Of a stretch of DNA of 64,000 bases, positions 30,697 through 39,317 are shown piece by piece (position 1 is the first letter of the stretch; every line of letters begins with the position of its first letter). A program made the translations under genes and the position numbers. The stretch is from an uncultured Pseudomonadales bacterium (GTDB lineage Bacteria; Pseudomonadota; Gammaproteobacteria; Pseudomonadales; Porticoccaceae): NCBI GenBank assembly GCA_943788445.1, contig CALSQH010000003.1:983628-1047627 (forward strand), given 5' to 3'. The notes below the pieces were generated by a model. It had not been told where the DNA came from and ran no database searches. It worked only from the letters and a program-made list of their open reading frames with translations.

Positions 30697-30707
30697 CCGT
30701 ATATATA
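30697..30707. promoter_or_regulatory. CCGTATATATA element, possible operator (copy 2)
   Basis: Second copy of the CCGTATATAT element, 40 bp before the preferred ATG of the XRE regulator. Confidence 0.3.
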
Positions 30708-30746
30708 CAGTGGACTAGAGGTTTGGATTGGCTGAGTCTTCTTCGC

Positions 30747-30980
30747 ATGAAAGTTAAAGGAATAGCTTACAAAAGCGAGCTTGGGAAATATCTCAGGGAG
30801 ACTAGAAAAGAGGCTGGGCTGAGTCAGGAAGCGTTTGCCGATAAAATAGGCATTAACCGAACTTACTACGGCAATCTAGAACGTGGTGAGAACAGCATCA
30901 GCATTGATAAACTTCAGAAAATTTCCAGAGCACTTAATATTCCATTGTCAGAACTATTCCTGCAGGTAGAAAAGCTATAA
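30747..30980 (+). CDS. XRE-family HTH transcriptional regulator
   Basis: A 77-aa single-domain Cro/C1-type DNA-binding protein. LGKYLRETRKEAGLSQEAF, then ADKIGINRTYYGNLERGEN, then ISIDKLQKISRALNIPLSEL give the five-helix HTH_3 fold, with recognition helix around RTYYGNLE. The frame is open back to 30528, but that extension has no family resemblance and would overlap the divergent promoter, so I start at ATG 30747. Such small proteins act as dimeric controllers. The neighbour is the autoinducer-binding protein that lacks its own DNA-binding domain. Confidence 0.82.
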   Translation: MKVKGIAYKSELGKYLRETRKEAGLSQEAFADKIGINRTYYGNLERGENSISIDKLQKISRALNIPLSELFLQVEKL

Positions 30981-30996
30981 ATAGGCTAGGGCGCGG

Positions 30997-31076
30997 TTAA
31001 TTAGGGTCGTTAATTAGGGTCAGACTCGAATTTCCAAATTTTCCATAAAAAGATGACAGCCGTCTTACCCTAATTA
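30997..31076. repeat. REP-like repeat block with inverted ends
   Basis: TTAATTAGGGTC occurs at 30997-31008 and 31010-31021. TAATTAGGGT at 31011-31020 is mirrored by ACCCTAATTA at 31067-31076, giving a 10-bp stem with a 46-nt loop. TTAGGGTCAGA at 31014-31024 repeats the sequence at 29768. The form resembles REP/BIME ends mobilised by TnpA_REP (Y1) transposases, but no transposase is nearby. Confidence 0.55.
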
Positions 31077-31084
31077 TCTATTTC

Positions 31085-31546
31085 TTATCCTTCAAATTGA
31101 ACAGACTCTTTTTCTGTATTTCGAATGACGACTGTTCCAGACAATTTGTCATGGAAACCTTGCTTGCGCTTATCAATTCCAATCCAGATAAATCCCAGTA
31201 ACAGCGGGATCATTGAGATGTAGTATCCAAAATAACGACCGATGAGCTGACCGGTAGATGCGGCCTGACCTGTCTTTGAATCTACGATCTTGAGTTTCAA
31301 AGCCATTTTCCCTGGGGTGGCTGATTTGTAAATCCAGAATATAATTACGGCAACACCCGGTAGAATGTAGTTTAGTAGTAGATCCCAGAAGCCAAAGAAG
31401 AATGTGTTACCGCCCCAATATTGCGTGCCGTATATGGCGGTTAGCAGGGGAAAAATGATTATCATCATCAATAGAGTATCTATTAGTGATGCGCCTGTTC
31501 TAATCCAGAATCCCGCATATTCCATATTTTTCATTTTTTTCTCCAT
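31085..31546 (-). CDS. RDD-family membrane protein
   Basis: A 153-aa integral membrane protein with the RDD signature: AGFWIRTGASLIDTLLMMII (Arg and Asp in TM1), a second TM near 45-65, and then the cytosolic KSATPGKMALKLKIVD motif. A further TM is at about 110-130, and WIGIDKRKQGFHDKLSGTVV closes the domain. RDD proteins are often linked to ion or osmotic adaptation, but the function of this one is unknown. Confidence 0.88.
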   Translation of the reverse strand: MEKKMKNMEYAGFWIRTGASLIDTLLMMIIIFPLLTAIYGTQYWGGNTFFFGFWDLLLNYILPGVAVIIFWIYKSATPGKMALKLKIVDSKTGQAASTGQLIGRYFGYYISMIPLLLGFIWIGIDKRKQGFHDKLSGTVVIRNTEKESVQFEG

Positions 31547-31627
31547 TAAGCTAGATAAAGAGTTGTATATAAAAGGTTGTTAATGAGGATTGGAGTCTCA
31601 TAATATTCCCCGTGATATAAATCATTT

Positions 31628-32605
31628 TCAGGTTTCACTGAAAACGGTACTGAGCTTTTTCGTCACCAAGCTGTTCTTCAGCGCCACATACTCCGGCACC
31701 CCATTCTTATAAGGCGGATAGTCCTCCCCCATAATCAATGGCTGTAAATAATCCCGAGCTTGCTGAGTAATCCCAAATCCATCCTCAGTAATAAAAGCGC
31801 GCGGCATCATTTTTTCAACATTGGCAACCTCAGTTAGCGGCGCTTCACCCAGCGACCAGCTATATTTAGCATCTTTACTGCGCTCGATGGTGACCATAAT
31901 TGCTCGCTTGCCTTCAAGGGCTTTTTCCACCGCTGCCTGACCCACGGCATAGGCCTGCTCAACATCAGTTTTAGAGGCTATATGTCTTGCCGAGCGCTGC
32001 AGGTAGTCGGCGAGGGCGTAGTGATATTTATAGCCGAGGGAATGTTTCACCATGCTCGCCAGTGTTGGCGCAACGCCGCCGAGCTGTTGGTGGCCAAAGG
32101 CATCTTTGTGCACTGAGCCGGAGATCAATCCGCCATCGGCATAACTTGCACCTTCGGAGGCTACGACTACGCAGTAGCCGTTTTGTTTGACGGTCTCTTC
32201 GACTTTGGCGATAAATTCTTCGCGGGAAAAGGGTATTTCCGGGAAGATAATAATATGCGGGGGATCACCGGCTTTTTCGGCGGCTAGGCCTCCGGCGGCG
32301 GCGATCCATCCGGCGTGACGGCCCATGACTTCGAGGATAAATATTTTTGTCGATGAGGCGCACATTGAAGCGATATCGAGGCTGGCTTCTTTGGTGGAGA
32401 CGGCGACATATTTGGCAACGGAGCCAAAGCCGGGACAGCAGTCGGTCAGGGGCAGGTCGTTGTCGATGGTTTTGGGGATATGGATTGCTTGAATCGGGTA
32501 GCCCATCTGTTCTGAGACTTGCGAGACTTTTAGGCAGGTGTCGGCGGAGTCGCCGCCGCCGTTGTAGAAGAAGTAGCCTATGTCGTGGGCTTTAAAGACT
32601 TCTAT
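31628..32605 (-). pseudogene. pfp: Phosphofructokinase (PPi type), C-terminal part (frameshifted)
   Basis: Rest of the 6-phosphofructokinase, catalysing fructose 6-phosphate phosphorylation. FFYNGGGDSADT holds Asp where ATP-dependent enzymes have Gly, and IPKTIDNDL has Lys where E. coli PfkA has Gly (PGTIDND). Both are established marks of pyrophosphate-dependent enzymes, which work reversibly. EVMGRHAGWIAA is the sugar-phosphate motif. Joined with the upstream part after deleting one base, the gene is 421 codons, normal for this clade. The ATG at 32506 is internal (MGYPIQ), so it is not a real start. Confidence 0.82.
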
Positions 32606-32894
32606 CTAGTCGCTCGTATTCTACGTTGCTATCTTGGATATCTTTCATTTTGTAGCGGCAGGAGCCGAAGGCGCCGCCGGGTGTGTGTTTTAGGGCGGAA
32701 ATGTCAGCGGGGGATTCTAGGCTGGTGTCGATCAACTCTTCATGCAGTGCACCAATAATGCCATTTTTGCCGGCGTAGAGGGTGCCAATTTTGTCGCTGT
32801 TAGCGCGGCAGGCGTCTATAACGCCGCTGGCGGAGGCGTTGATCACTGATGTGACGCCGCCGGACTGTGCATAAAACGCATTTCTCTTGCCCAT
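32592..32894 (-). pseudogene. pfp: Phosphofructokinase (PPi type), N-terminal part (frameshifted)
   Basis: First 100 codons of a phosphofructokinase: GKRNAFYAQSGGVTSVINAS (phosphoryl-donor loop) and the segment ending SCRYKMKDIQDSNVEYERL. The frame then hits TAA at 32592-32594. The expected continuation IEVFKAHDIGYFFYNGGGDS lies one base out of phase from about 32605. One base too many around 32603-32610 explains the break. See the C-terminal part. Confidence 0.82.
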
Positions 32895-33029
32895 AAAAAT
32901 TTCCCTTCTTTTTAAGTCGACACCTAAGTAGATACTTAGATGTTAAATCCATTTAAAACGCTATTTTATGGATAGCGCTGAGTTAAGGGCTCTATGGTAA
33001 TGGTTTAGGCGGCGCGCAGGAAGCGCCAA

Positions 33030-35576
33030 CTAGCGTCCGATGGGCATATAGAGTGAAAATGTGATCTCTGAATAGCTACTGTTTTGTTGGTCGTGATTGG
33101 GCTGGTGGATATATTCAGCGCGGGCGGATGCGGTAGCTTTGCCCCAGGCAAATTGGTAGGTCATTTCCAGTTGCTGTTCGCGGCCCTGAGGCTGCAGATC
33201 AATGGCGACGGTCTGATAGACGACTTGGCGATCGATCGTTCTGCCGCTGGCGAGTTGCAGGCTTGCCTGTCCGCTTTCAACACGCAGGGGTTGGGCGAGA
33301 TATATACTCAGCTGGTCATTATGTTTCCAGAGTGAGTGGCCACTTAGGCCTAGGGACCATGAACTGCTGGTGATTGAGTCGCCGAGATTAAGCAGGCTGT
33401 TATTTAAACCGCTCTCGCTATGGTGAGTTAATCCAGTGTCGGTAGTGCCGCTATAGAGTGCAAATAGCCCCTGCCAGTTATCTCTGATTTGCAGGTGGCC
33501 ATTAATACCCGCAAAGAAGGTTTCGCTATTTTCTAGTTGTCCCAGTGCGCTGCCAAGCTCAGTGCCGAGGAAGGTATCCTGTTCGCTGACAAAGCCGCTC
33601 TGGATGCTCAAACCATAGTTTTGAAGACTGTATTCCATCATGGCGCCATTGCTGCGATGTTCGCTGATAGGCTGAAAGCGATTCCAGTTGGCGGAGCCTT
33701 CGAAAACGCCCATACGTAATTTTCCATCCCCCAGTTCTACTGCGCCGCCGCTGCTCCAGCCATTGCGGGCAAAGCGTAGCCAAGGTGCGGCAAAACTGCT
33801 GTCATCATTGGTGGCGGCGGGGGATACAAATGAGTCGGCATAGACACCAAAAAACCAGCCGGGGTTGGCATTAATGCCGGCAAAGCGTTCGCCGCCATTG
33901 TTGTTGTGGGTTTGCAGGGCGAAGTAGTCGGGTTGTACCTGATCGGCGGGGTTGTCTGTGTGGCGATTTTTTAAGTCGCTGTCGCGCTGCCAAGAATGGA
34001 CAGTTGTGCCGACCTGCATCTTGGTGCCGCCTTCGAGCTCCTGAATACTGTGGCTTAGTTTGGAGGCTGTTGATGATGAGTGTGCATTGCCGCCTATATT
34101 GCCGATGAGTGCGCTAGCACTCTGTATAAAAGGAAAGCCGAGTTCATCAAATACTGCCATGGAGTGACTACTAAGGGCGGTTTGTAAGCTGTTGCCCAGT
34201 GCGCCACCAAAGGTGCTGATACTGCTGTCGCTGAGTGCTACTAAACCGCTGTCGAGGTCGGCACCTGCGGCAACGGCGGTTGAGCCAACCGGGCGGGTGG
34301 CGGAATCCAGATCCAGTAGGCCCTGACCGTAGATACTGCTGTCGCTATAAATACCGGTTTTATTGGCGGTAACCAGTAGGCGATTGACTAGTTCATGGTT
34401 GCCTACGGTGGGAAACAGTTGCTTTAGCAGCGCTAGAGAGCCGCTGACTAGGGGGGCGGCAAACGAGGTGCCGAGGGTGCCGGCGTAATAATCGCTATTG
34501 GGTTCGCCATCTGCCGGTGGTGGTGTTGGCCCCCAGATTATTTCGTCGCTATCAAAGGTGCCGTCGTTGTTGGCATCTCCACCCCCAGGGGCGGCGAGGC
34601 AGAAGTCTGCGGCGGCGCCACAGTGGTTGGAATAAAAGGCGATCTCGCCGCTGCTATCAACGGCAGCTACGGCAAGCACATGGTCTTTTAGTTCGGGAAA
34701 TAGGTAGGGTAAGCCAGGCAGTAATTCTGGTGAGCTGGCATCTACTGGGTTGCCAAATTCATCCTCATCATTCCATGCATTGCCTGCGGCGATGACAAAG
34801 ATTGAGCGGTTGCCGCGTGATTTATTGAGTTGTCTTAGGGCGTCAATGCTGAGGCTAAAGGCGGACTCTATTTCAGTCGCAGAATAGGAGGTGATTACGC
34901 CGGAAAAGCCAAAGCTCATATTGATGATGTCGGCTTGGTTGGCCATGGTGGTAAAGCGGTTGGCAAAATAGTTGTCGGTGGAAAAGTTGATGTCGCCGAC
35001 GTCGAGGGGCTGATAGGGTCCGCCGCCAGATCCAAGAGGTATTTCATAGGCGATGATGTCGGCTTCGAAGGCGACGCCGTGCATTTTAAAACCGCTGGTG
35101 AAGTTGTTGTTATCTCGGTTGGCGGCGATTACGCCGGCGACCATGGTGCCGTGGGTGACAGCATCATCGGATCTTGGGGAGCCGGTGCTGTAATCACTGC
35201 CGGCATATTCGACTTTATCGCCACTGCCTCGAGAAAATTCTATATGTTCTTCATAAACTCCGGAATCAATAACGCCAACGCTGACCCCCTCGCCAGTGGC
35301 ACCGCGCGCATAGGCGCTGGAGGCATTGATCATATCCAATGCGCCCATGCCAGTGTATTCTTCGGTTTCAAAATCGCTGGCAAGAACGGCGAGATTGTCG
35401 GGATCTTCAGATTGCGCGGAGAAACTGCTCCATGGCGGGGTGCTGTTGTCCTGATTGGTGGATACGGGAGGGATTGTGCTGCCACTATTGGAGCTTTTCT
35501 GTCCGCCGCCGCCTCCACTGCAACCGGATAGGACGATAATAACAAACAGACTAAGGGTAGCGGATAATTGATTCAC
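33030..35576 (-). CDS. Subtilisin-like (S8) autotransporter lipoprotein
   Basis: An 848-aa surface protease. A lipoprotein signal (FVIIVLSGC, Cys19) is followed by a Gly/Ser-rich linker. The S8 domain has Asp in SVGVIDSGV, His in THGTMVAGVIAAN, the oxyanion Asn in AAGNAWN and Ser in GTSFAAPLVSGS. The last roughly 270 residues alternate polar and hydrophobic residues in short strands ending in SEITFSLYMPIGR, as in an autotransporter beta-barrel. Lipoprotein plus subtilase plus barrel is the layout of NalP and SphB1, which cut other surface proteins. It is isolated from the pfp gene by 135 bp. Confidence 0.87.
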   Translation of the reverse strand: MNQLSATLSLFVIIVLSGCSGGGGGQKSSNSGSTIPPVSTNQDNSTPPWSSFSAQSEDPDNLAVLASDFETEEYTGMGALDMINASSAYARGATGEGVSVGVIDSGVYEEHIEFSRGSGDKVEYAGSDYSTGSPRSDDAVTHGTMVAGVIAANRDNNNFTSGFKMHGVAFEADIIAYEIPLGSGGGPYQPLDVGDINFSTDNYFANRFTTMANQADIINMSFGFSGVITSYSATEIESAFSLSIDALRQLNKSRGNRSIFVIAAGNAWNDEDEFGNPVDASSPELLPGLPYLFPELKDHVLAVAAVDSSGEIAFYSNHCGAAADFCLAAPGGGDANNDGTFDSDEIIWGPTPPPADGEPNSDYYAGTLGTSFAAPLVSGSLALLKQLFPTVGNHELVNRLLVTANKTGIYSDSSIYGQGLLDLDSATRPVGSTAVAAGADLDSGLVALSDSSISTFGGALGNSLQTALSSHSMAVFDELGFPFIQSASALIGNIGGNAHSSSTASKLSHSIQELEGGTKMQVGTTVHSWQRDSDLKNRHTDNPADQVQPDYFALQTHNNNGGERFAGINANPGWFFGVYADSFVSPAATNDDSSFAAPWLRFARNGWSSGGAVELGDGKLRMGVFEGSANWNRFQPISEHRSNGAMMEYSLQNYGLSIQSGFVSEQDTFLGTELGSALGQLENSETFFAGINGHLQIRDNWQGLFALYSGTTDTGLTHHSESGLNNSLLNLGDSITSSSWSLGLSGHSLWKHNDQLSIYLAQPLRVESGQASLQLASGRTIDRQVVYQTVAIDLQPQGREQQLEMTYQFAWGKATASARAEYIHQPNHDQQNSSYSEITFSLYMPIGR

Positions 35577-35726
35577 TAGGCTTGTAATCCTTTAATGTGC
35601 AGAAAGACAAATAGCTTTTAATGTTTAGTACCAGTATTTTTAGACTATAAATGCAGATGTTTAGCAGTTTTTTTTAGCTAATGACATAATCGCTTAATAA
35701 TTACCCCTAACAAGCAAAGGCGAAAT

Positions 35727-37115
35727 ATGCATATTCATATCCTTGGTATCTGCGGGACCTTTATGGGCAGTCTAGCACAGCTTGCTAAGCAGCTTGGTCA
35801 CCAGGTATCTGGCTGCGACGCCAACGTTTACCCTCCTATGAGTACGCAGTTGGAGTTGGCTGGGATCAGTTTGATTGAGGGCTTTGATCCTCAGCAGCTT
35901 GAGCCTGCGCCGGATTTGATTATCGTTGGCAATGCTATGTCGCGGGGTAATCTCTGCGTTGAATATATGCTTGATAATGGCTTGGCATATACCTCCGGCC
36001 CTCAGTGGTTGGGTGAAAATATACTTCGTGACCAGCATGTATTGTCGGTATCGGGAACCCATGGCAAAACTACTACCAGCAGTATGTTGGCAAAAATTCT
36101 CGATCACGGGGGATTAAAGCCTGGCTTTTTAATTGGCGGTGTGCCGAGTGATTTTGGTTTGTCGGCGCGGCTTAGCGAGGCTGGTGATAACAGCAGCGGC
36201 TATTTTGTTGTTGAGGCGGATGAATATGACAGTGCCTTTTTTGATAAGCGTTCCAAGTTTGTTCACTACCACAGCAATACGCTGGTGATAAATAATCTCG
36301 AGTTTGACCACGCCGATATCTTTGAAAATTTGGCGGCTATTCAAAAGCAGTTCCATCATTTGGTGCGCACTATTCCCAGTACTGGCTCGGTGATCTATCC
36401 GGCGGGCGTTGAGAATATTCAGCAGGTTATAGACCAAGGATGCTGGAGTCAGATACAAACCCTTGCCGAGCAGTCGTCCAGCGAAGCAGGGCCCCAGTGG
36501 CGCTATCGTCTGCTAGAGAAGGATGGTTCAAGTTTTCAGGTTATGGATGCGGATAAAAATCTTGCTGAGGTTCACTGGCAACATAGCGGACTACATAATG
36601 CACTTAACGGTGTTGCGGCCATCGCGGCGGCGGCTTCTGTTGGCGTGAGCCTGGAGGTTGCCTGTCAGGCGCTTAGCCAGTTTGTTGGCGTTAAACGGCG
36701 CATGGAAGTTATCCATCAGGATAGCAGGGTGACCGTTTACGATGACTTTGCCCATCATCCAACGGCGATCAAAACGACGCTTGATGGGCTGCGTGCGAAA
36801 GTCGCTGGCGAAAAAATTATTGCGATTGTTGAGCCGCGCTCGGCAACGATGAAGATGGGTTTGCATCAGGGTATTTTAAGTGGCTCTGTGGACGCTGCCG
36901 ATCAGGCGCTCTGGTACAAGAGTGCTGCGGTGAATTGGGATATACAGTCGGTTGCGGATGGATGTGCTATTCCGGCGTTGGTCTGTGATGATATTGAGCA
37001 GTTGTTGACCGCTGCCCTTAAACCGCTGAGCGGGGTGAAAAAGGCACATGTTGTAATTATGAGCAATGGTGGGTTTGAGGGTTTTCACCGACGTTTGGTT
37101 GCCGCGCTAGAGTGA
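35727..37115 (+). CDS. mpl: UDP-N-acetylmuramate:L-Ala-gamma-D-Glu-meso-DAP ligase
   Basis: Murein tripeptide ligase of the Mur ligase family that recycles cell-wall peptide. MHIHILGICGTFMGSLAQLA gives the nucleotide/UDP-binding Rossmann start, SGTHGKTTTSSMLAKIL the ATP P-loop, EADEYDSAFFDKRSKFVHY the central domain, and YDDFAHHPTAIKTTL the C-terminal domain. The 462 aa fit Mpl. MurC would start differently and lacks the ICGTFMG variant. It has its own upstream region (150 bp) after the divergent protease gene. Confidence 0.95.
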   Translation: MHIHILGICGTFMGSLAQLAKQLGHQVSGCDANVYPPMSTQLELAGISLIEGFDPQQLEPAPDLIIVGNAMSRGNLCVEYMLDNGLAYTSGPQWLGENILRDQHVLSVSGTHGKTTTSSMLAKILDHGGLKPGFLIGGVPSDFGLSARLSEAGDNSSGYFVVEADEYDSAFFDKRSKFVHYHSNTLVINNLEFDHADIFENLAAIQKQFHHLVRTIPSTGSVIYPAGVENIQQVIDQGCWSQIQTLAEQSSSEAGPQWRYRLLEKDGSSFQVMDADKNLAEVHWQHSGLHNALNGVAAIAAAASVGVSLEVACQALSQFVGVKRRMEVIHQDSRVTVYDDFAHHPTAIKTTLDGLRAKVAGEKIIAIVEPRSATMKMGLHQGILSGSVDAADQALWYKSAAVNWDIQSVADGCAIPALVCDDIEQLLTAALKPLSGVKKAHVVIMSNGGFEGFHRRLVAALE

Positions 37116-37167
37116 TTTTATTTCGCTCTTCGTTTTTTAGCTTTGCCGTTTTTTAGCTCTCCGTTCT

Positions 37168-37605
37168 TTAGCTCTGCAGAGAAAAAGTAACCGGCCCGTC
37201 ATTGCACAGTGAGACTTGCATATCGGCCCCAAAGATTCCGCACTGAGTGTCGTTATGGCGCGTTTTGGCCTGTGCAGTAAAGTGATTGTATAGGGCTTCG
37301 GCATGTTCCGGTGCGGCGGCGGAGGTAAAGCTGGGACGCAGGCCTTTTTTGGTATCAGCCGCTAGGGTAAATTGGGACACGATCAATAGGCCGCCATTGA
37401 TATCTCGAAGCGAAAAATTCATTTTGCCTTGGCTGTCGGCAAAAATGCGATAGTTGAGTATTTTCTCTAAAAGCCGCTCGGCGTGGACTTGGTTATCTTT
37501 TTGCTGTATTCCCAGCAAGACCATAATGCCTTGATTAATTTCACCGCAGACAGCGTTGTCTGCGCTGACGCTGGCATGTGTTACCCGTTGAATAAGTCCG
37601 ATCAT
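37168..37605 (-). CDS. dtd: D-aminoacyl-tRNA deacylase
   Basis: Removes D-amino acids from mischarged tRNA. The 145 aa match the family. MIGLIQRVTHASVS opens the fold, SQFTLAADTKKGLRPSF contains the conserved SQFTL and KGxRPxF motifs of the active site, and NDGPVTF carries the Gly-Pro motif. pip lies 20 bp upstream in the same direction, a pairing also seen in Pseudomonas. Confidence 0.96.
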   Translation of the reverse strand: MIGLIQRVTHASVSADNAVCGEINQGIMVLLGIQQKDNQVHAERLLEKILNYRIFADSQGKMNFSLRDINGGLLIVSQFTLAADTKKGLRPSFTSAAAPEHAEALYNHFTAQAKTRHNDTQCGIFGADMQVSLCNDGPVTFSLQS

Positions 37606-37625
37606 TGTCTGCCCACATTTTGCCG

Positions 37626-38585
37626 TTAATCATTGAGTTCAAGTTGATAGGCAAGATTGTTAGTGGCACGTATTAGTGCGTCTGTAATGCCCGGCTCCCC
37701 GGAAGAGTGCCCTGCATTGGCAATAATTTCCAGTTTTGCAGAGGGCCATGCGGCACTTAATGCAAAAGCTTGGTTGACCGGGCAAACCATATCGTAGCGA
37801 CCGTGAACGATGGTGCCGGGAATCTCATTCAGTTTGTCGGCGTTGTTGATTATTTGATCGGGCTCTAAAAAAGCCTTGTTAATAAAGTAATGCGCTTCGA
37901 TGCGTGCCATTGCCATGGCCATATGTGGATTGGCAAAACGATCGACGACATCGGGATTTGCGTGCAGGGTGGCGCAACGTCCTTCCCAAATAGACCATGC
38001 TTTTGCCGCGGCCATTCGCTGGAGTTCGTTGTCGCTGGTTAGACGTTTGTAATAGGCGCTGAGCATATCGCCTTGTTCGGCTTCGGGTATGACTTGGCAA
38101 TACTGTGCCCAGTAGTCGGGGAAAATACGTCCGGCACCCTCTTGATAGAACCAGTTGATGTCTTCGTCGCGACATAAGAAGATGCCGCGCAAAATAAGCC
38201 CAAGTACCAGTTCGGGGTGGCTCTGTGCGTAGAGTAGTCCCAGAGTAGAGCCCCAGGAGCCGCCAAAAATTACCCAGTGTTGAATGTCGAGAGTTTTGCG
38301 AATGGTTTCTATATCGTCGATTAGGGCGGCGGTGTTGTTATCTTCGAGTCGAGCATGCGGTGTCGATAAACCTGAACCGCGCTGATCAAAAAGGATAATG
38401 CGGTATTTCTCTGGGTCGAAAAAACAGCGGTCTGTGTTTGAGGTTCCGCCACCAGGACCACCGTGAATAAACAGCACGGGGATACCTTCTGGATTTCCCG
38501 ATTCTTCGACATATAATTTGTGCGGGGCTGTTACGGCAATAAATTGTTTGTTGTAGGGTCGAATGGCGGGGAAATGTTTATACAT
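37626..38585 (-). CDS. pip: Proline iminopeptidase
   Basis: Alpha/beta-hydrolase aminopeptidase (S33) releasing N-terminal proline. The oxyanion segment is FIHGGPGGGTSNTD, the nucleophile is in GGSWGSTLGLLYAQ (about residue 112), and the acid and His are in GRYDMVCPV and NAGHSSGEP. The 319 aa match the family. It is the first gene of the pip-dtd pair. Confidence 0.95.
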   Translation of the reverse strand: MYKHFPAIRPYNKQFIAVTAPHKLYVEESGNPEGIPVLFIHGGPGGGTSNTDRCFFDPEKYRIILFDQRGSGLSTPHARLEDNNTAALIDDIETIRKTLDIQHWVIFGGSWGSTLGLLYAQSHPELVLGLILRGIFLCRDEDINWFYQEGAGRIFPDYWAQYCQVIPEAEQGDMLSAYYKRLTSDNELQRMAAAKAWSIWEGRCATLHANPDVVDRFANPHMAMAMARIEAHYFINKAFLEPDQIINNADKLNEIPGTIVHGRYDMVCPVNQAFALSAAWPSAKLEIIANAGHSSGEPGITDALIRATNNLAYQLELND

Positions 38586-38705
38586 CGAGGGAAAGTTATC
38601 CTGTGAGTGGTTGTTAATCTATTAAGATGATCTATAACTTGCTGATAGAAAATACTCGGTACAGTCACAATCTATAACCCTAGGTCACAAGTTGAGGAAA
38701 GGCAA

Positions 38706-39290
38706 ATGGTAGATGCAAAACGTTGCACTCATATAAAGCGTTGCACTTGGTGTGGTGAAGACCCTTTGTACCAACAGTATCACGACAATGAGTGGGGGGT
38801 GCCCTGCCGCGATGATAAGAAGTTATTTGAGTTTGTGTTGCTTGAGGGCGCGCAGGCGGGACTGTCTTGGATCACGGTGTTACGTAAGCGGGAGGCCTAC
38901 CGCAGTGCCTTTGCAGACTTTGATGTGCAGAAGGTGGCGGCGTTTAACGAAAAAGATATTGAGCGCTTGATGAATGATGCCGGTATTGTTCGCAATCGCT
39001 TAAAAATTAACAGTGCGATTTCCAATGCGCGTTTATTTATAGATATCCAAAACGAGTTTGGCAGTTTTAGTGATTATTTTTGGGGCTATGTGGATAACCA
39101 GCCGATAGTGAACCGCTGGGCTAGTTTAAGTGAGATTCCTGCAACCACCCCGCTCTCTGATCTGATTGCCAAAGATATGAAAAAGCGCGGGTTTAAGTTT
39201 TTCGGCTCTACTATATGTTATGCGCATATGCAGGCGATGGGGTTGGTTAACGACCACATTTTGGACTGTTTTCGTTATCCCGCACCCTAG
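38706..39290 (+). CDS. tag: DNA-3-methyladenine glycosylase I
   Basis: Base-excision repair enzyme that removes 3-methyladenine. RCTWCGEDPLYQQYHDNEWG supplies zinc-binding Cys/His and the substrate pocket. LLEGAQAGLSWITVLRKREAY is the helix-hairpin region with the catalytic Glu. The C-terminus with CYAHMQAMGLVNDH completes the zinc site. The 194 aa match Tag. A preceding 120-bp gap contains the GAGGAAAGG ribosome-binding site (38693-38701). Confidence 0.95.
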   Translation: MVDAKRCTHIKRCTWCGEDPLYQQYHDNEWGVPCRDDKKLFEFVLLEGAQAGLSWITVLRKREAYRSAFADFDVQKVAAFNEKDIERLMNDAGIVRNRLKINSAISNARLFIDIQNEFGSFSDYFWGYVDNQPIVNRWASLSEIPATTPLSDLIAKDMKKRGFKFFGSTICYAHMQAMGLVNDHILDCFRYPAP

Positions 39291-39317
39291 GTTTGAACCG
39301 GTAGAGCTTGTTTTTTG

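Noticed and set aside
30528..30746. N-terminal extension of the XRE regulator
   Set aside because: It would cross the divergent control region; the extra 73 residues resemble no HTH protein, and ATG 30747 begins the recognised domain.
34935..35531. 198-codon open frame on the plus strand inside the protease gene
   Set aside because: Antisense to the well-supported S8 protease; Gly/Val/Ala-biased translation with no domain, typical of a shadow frame.
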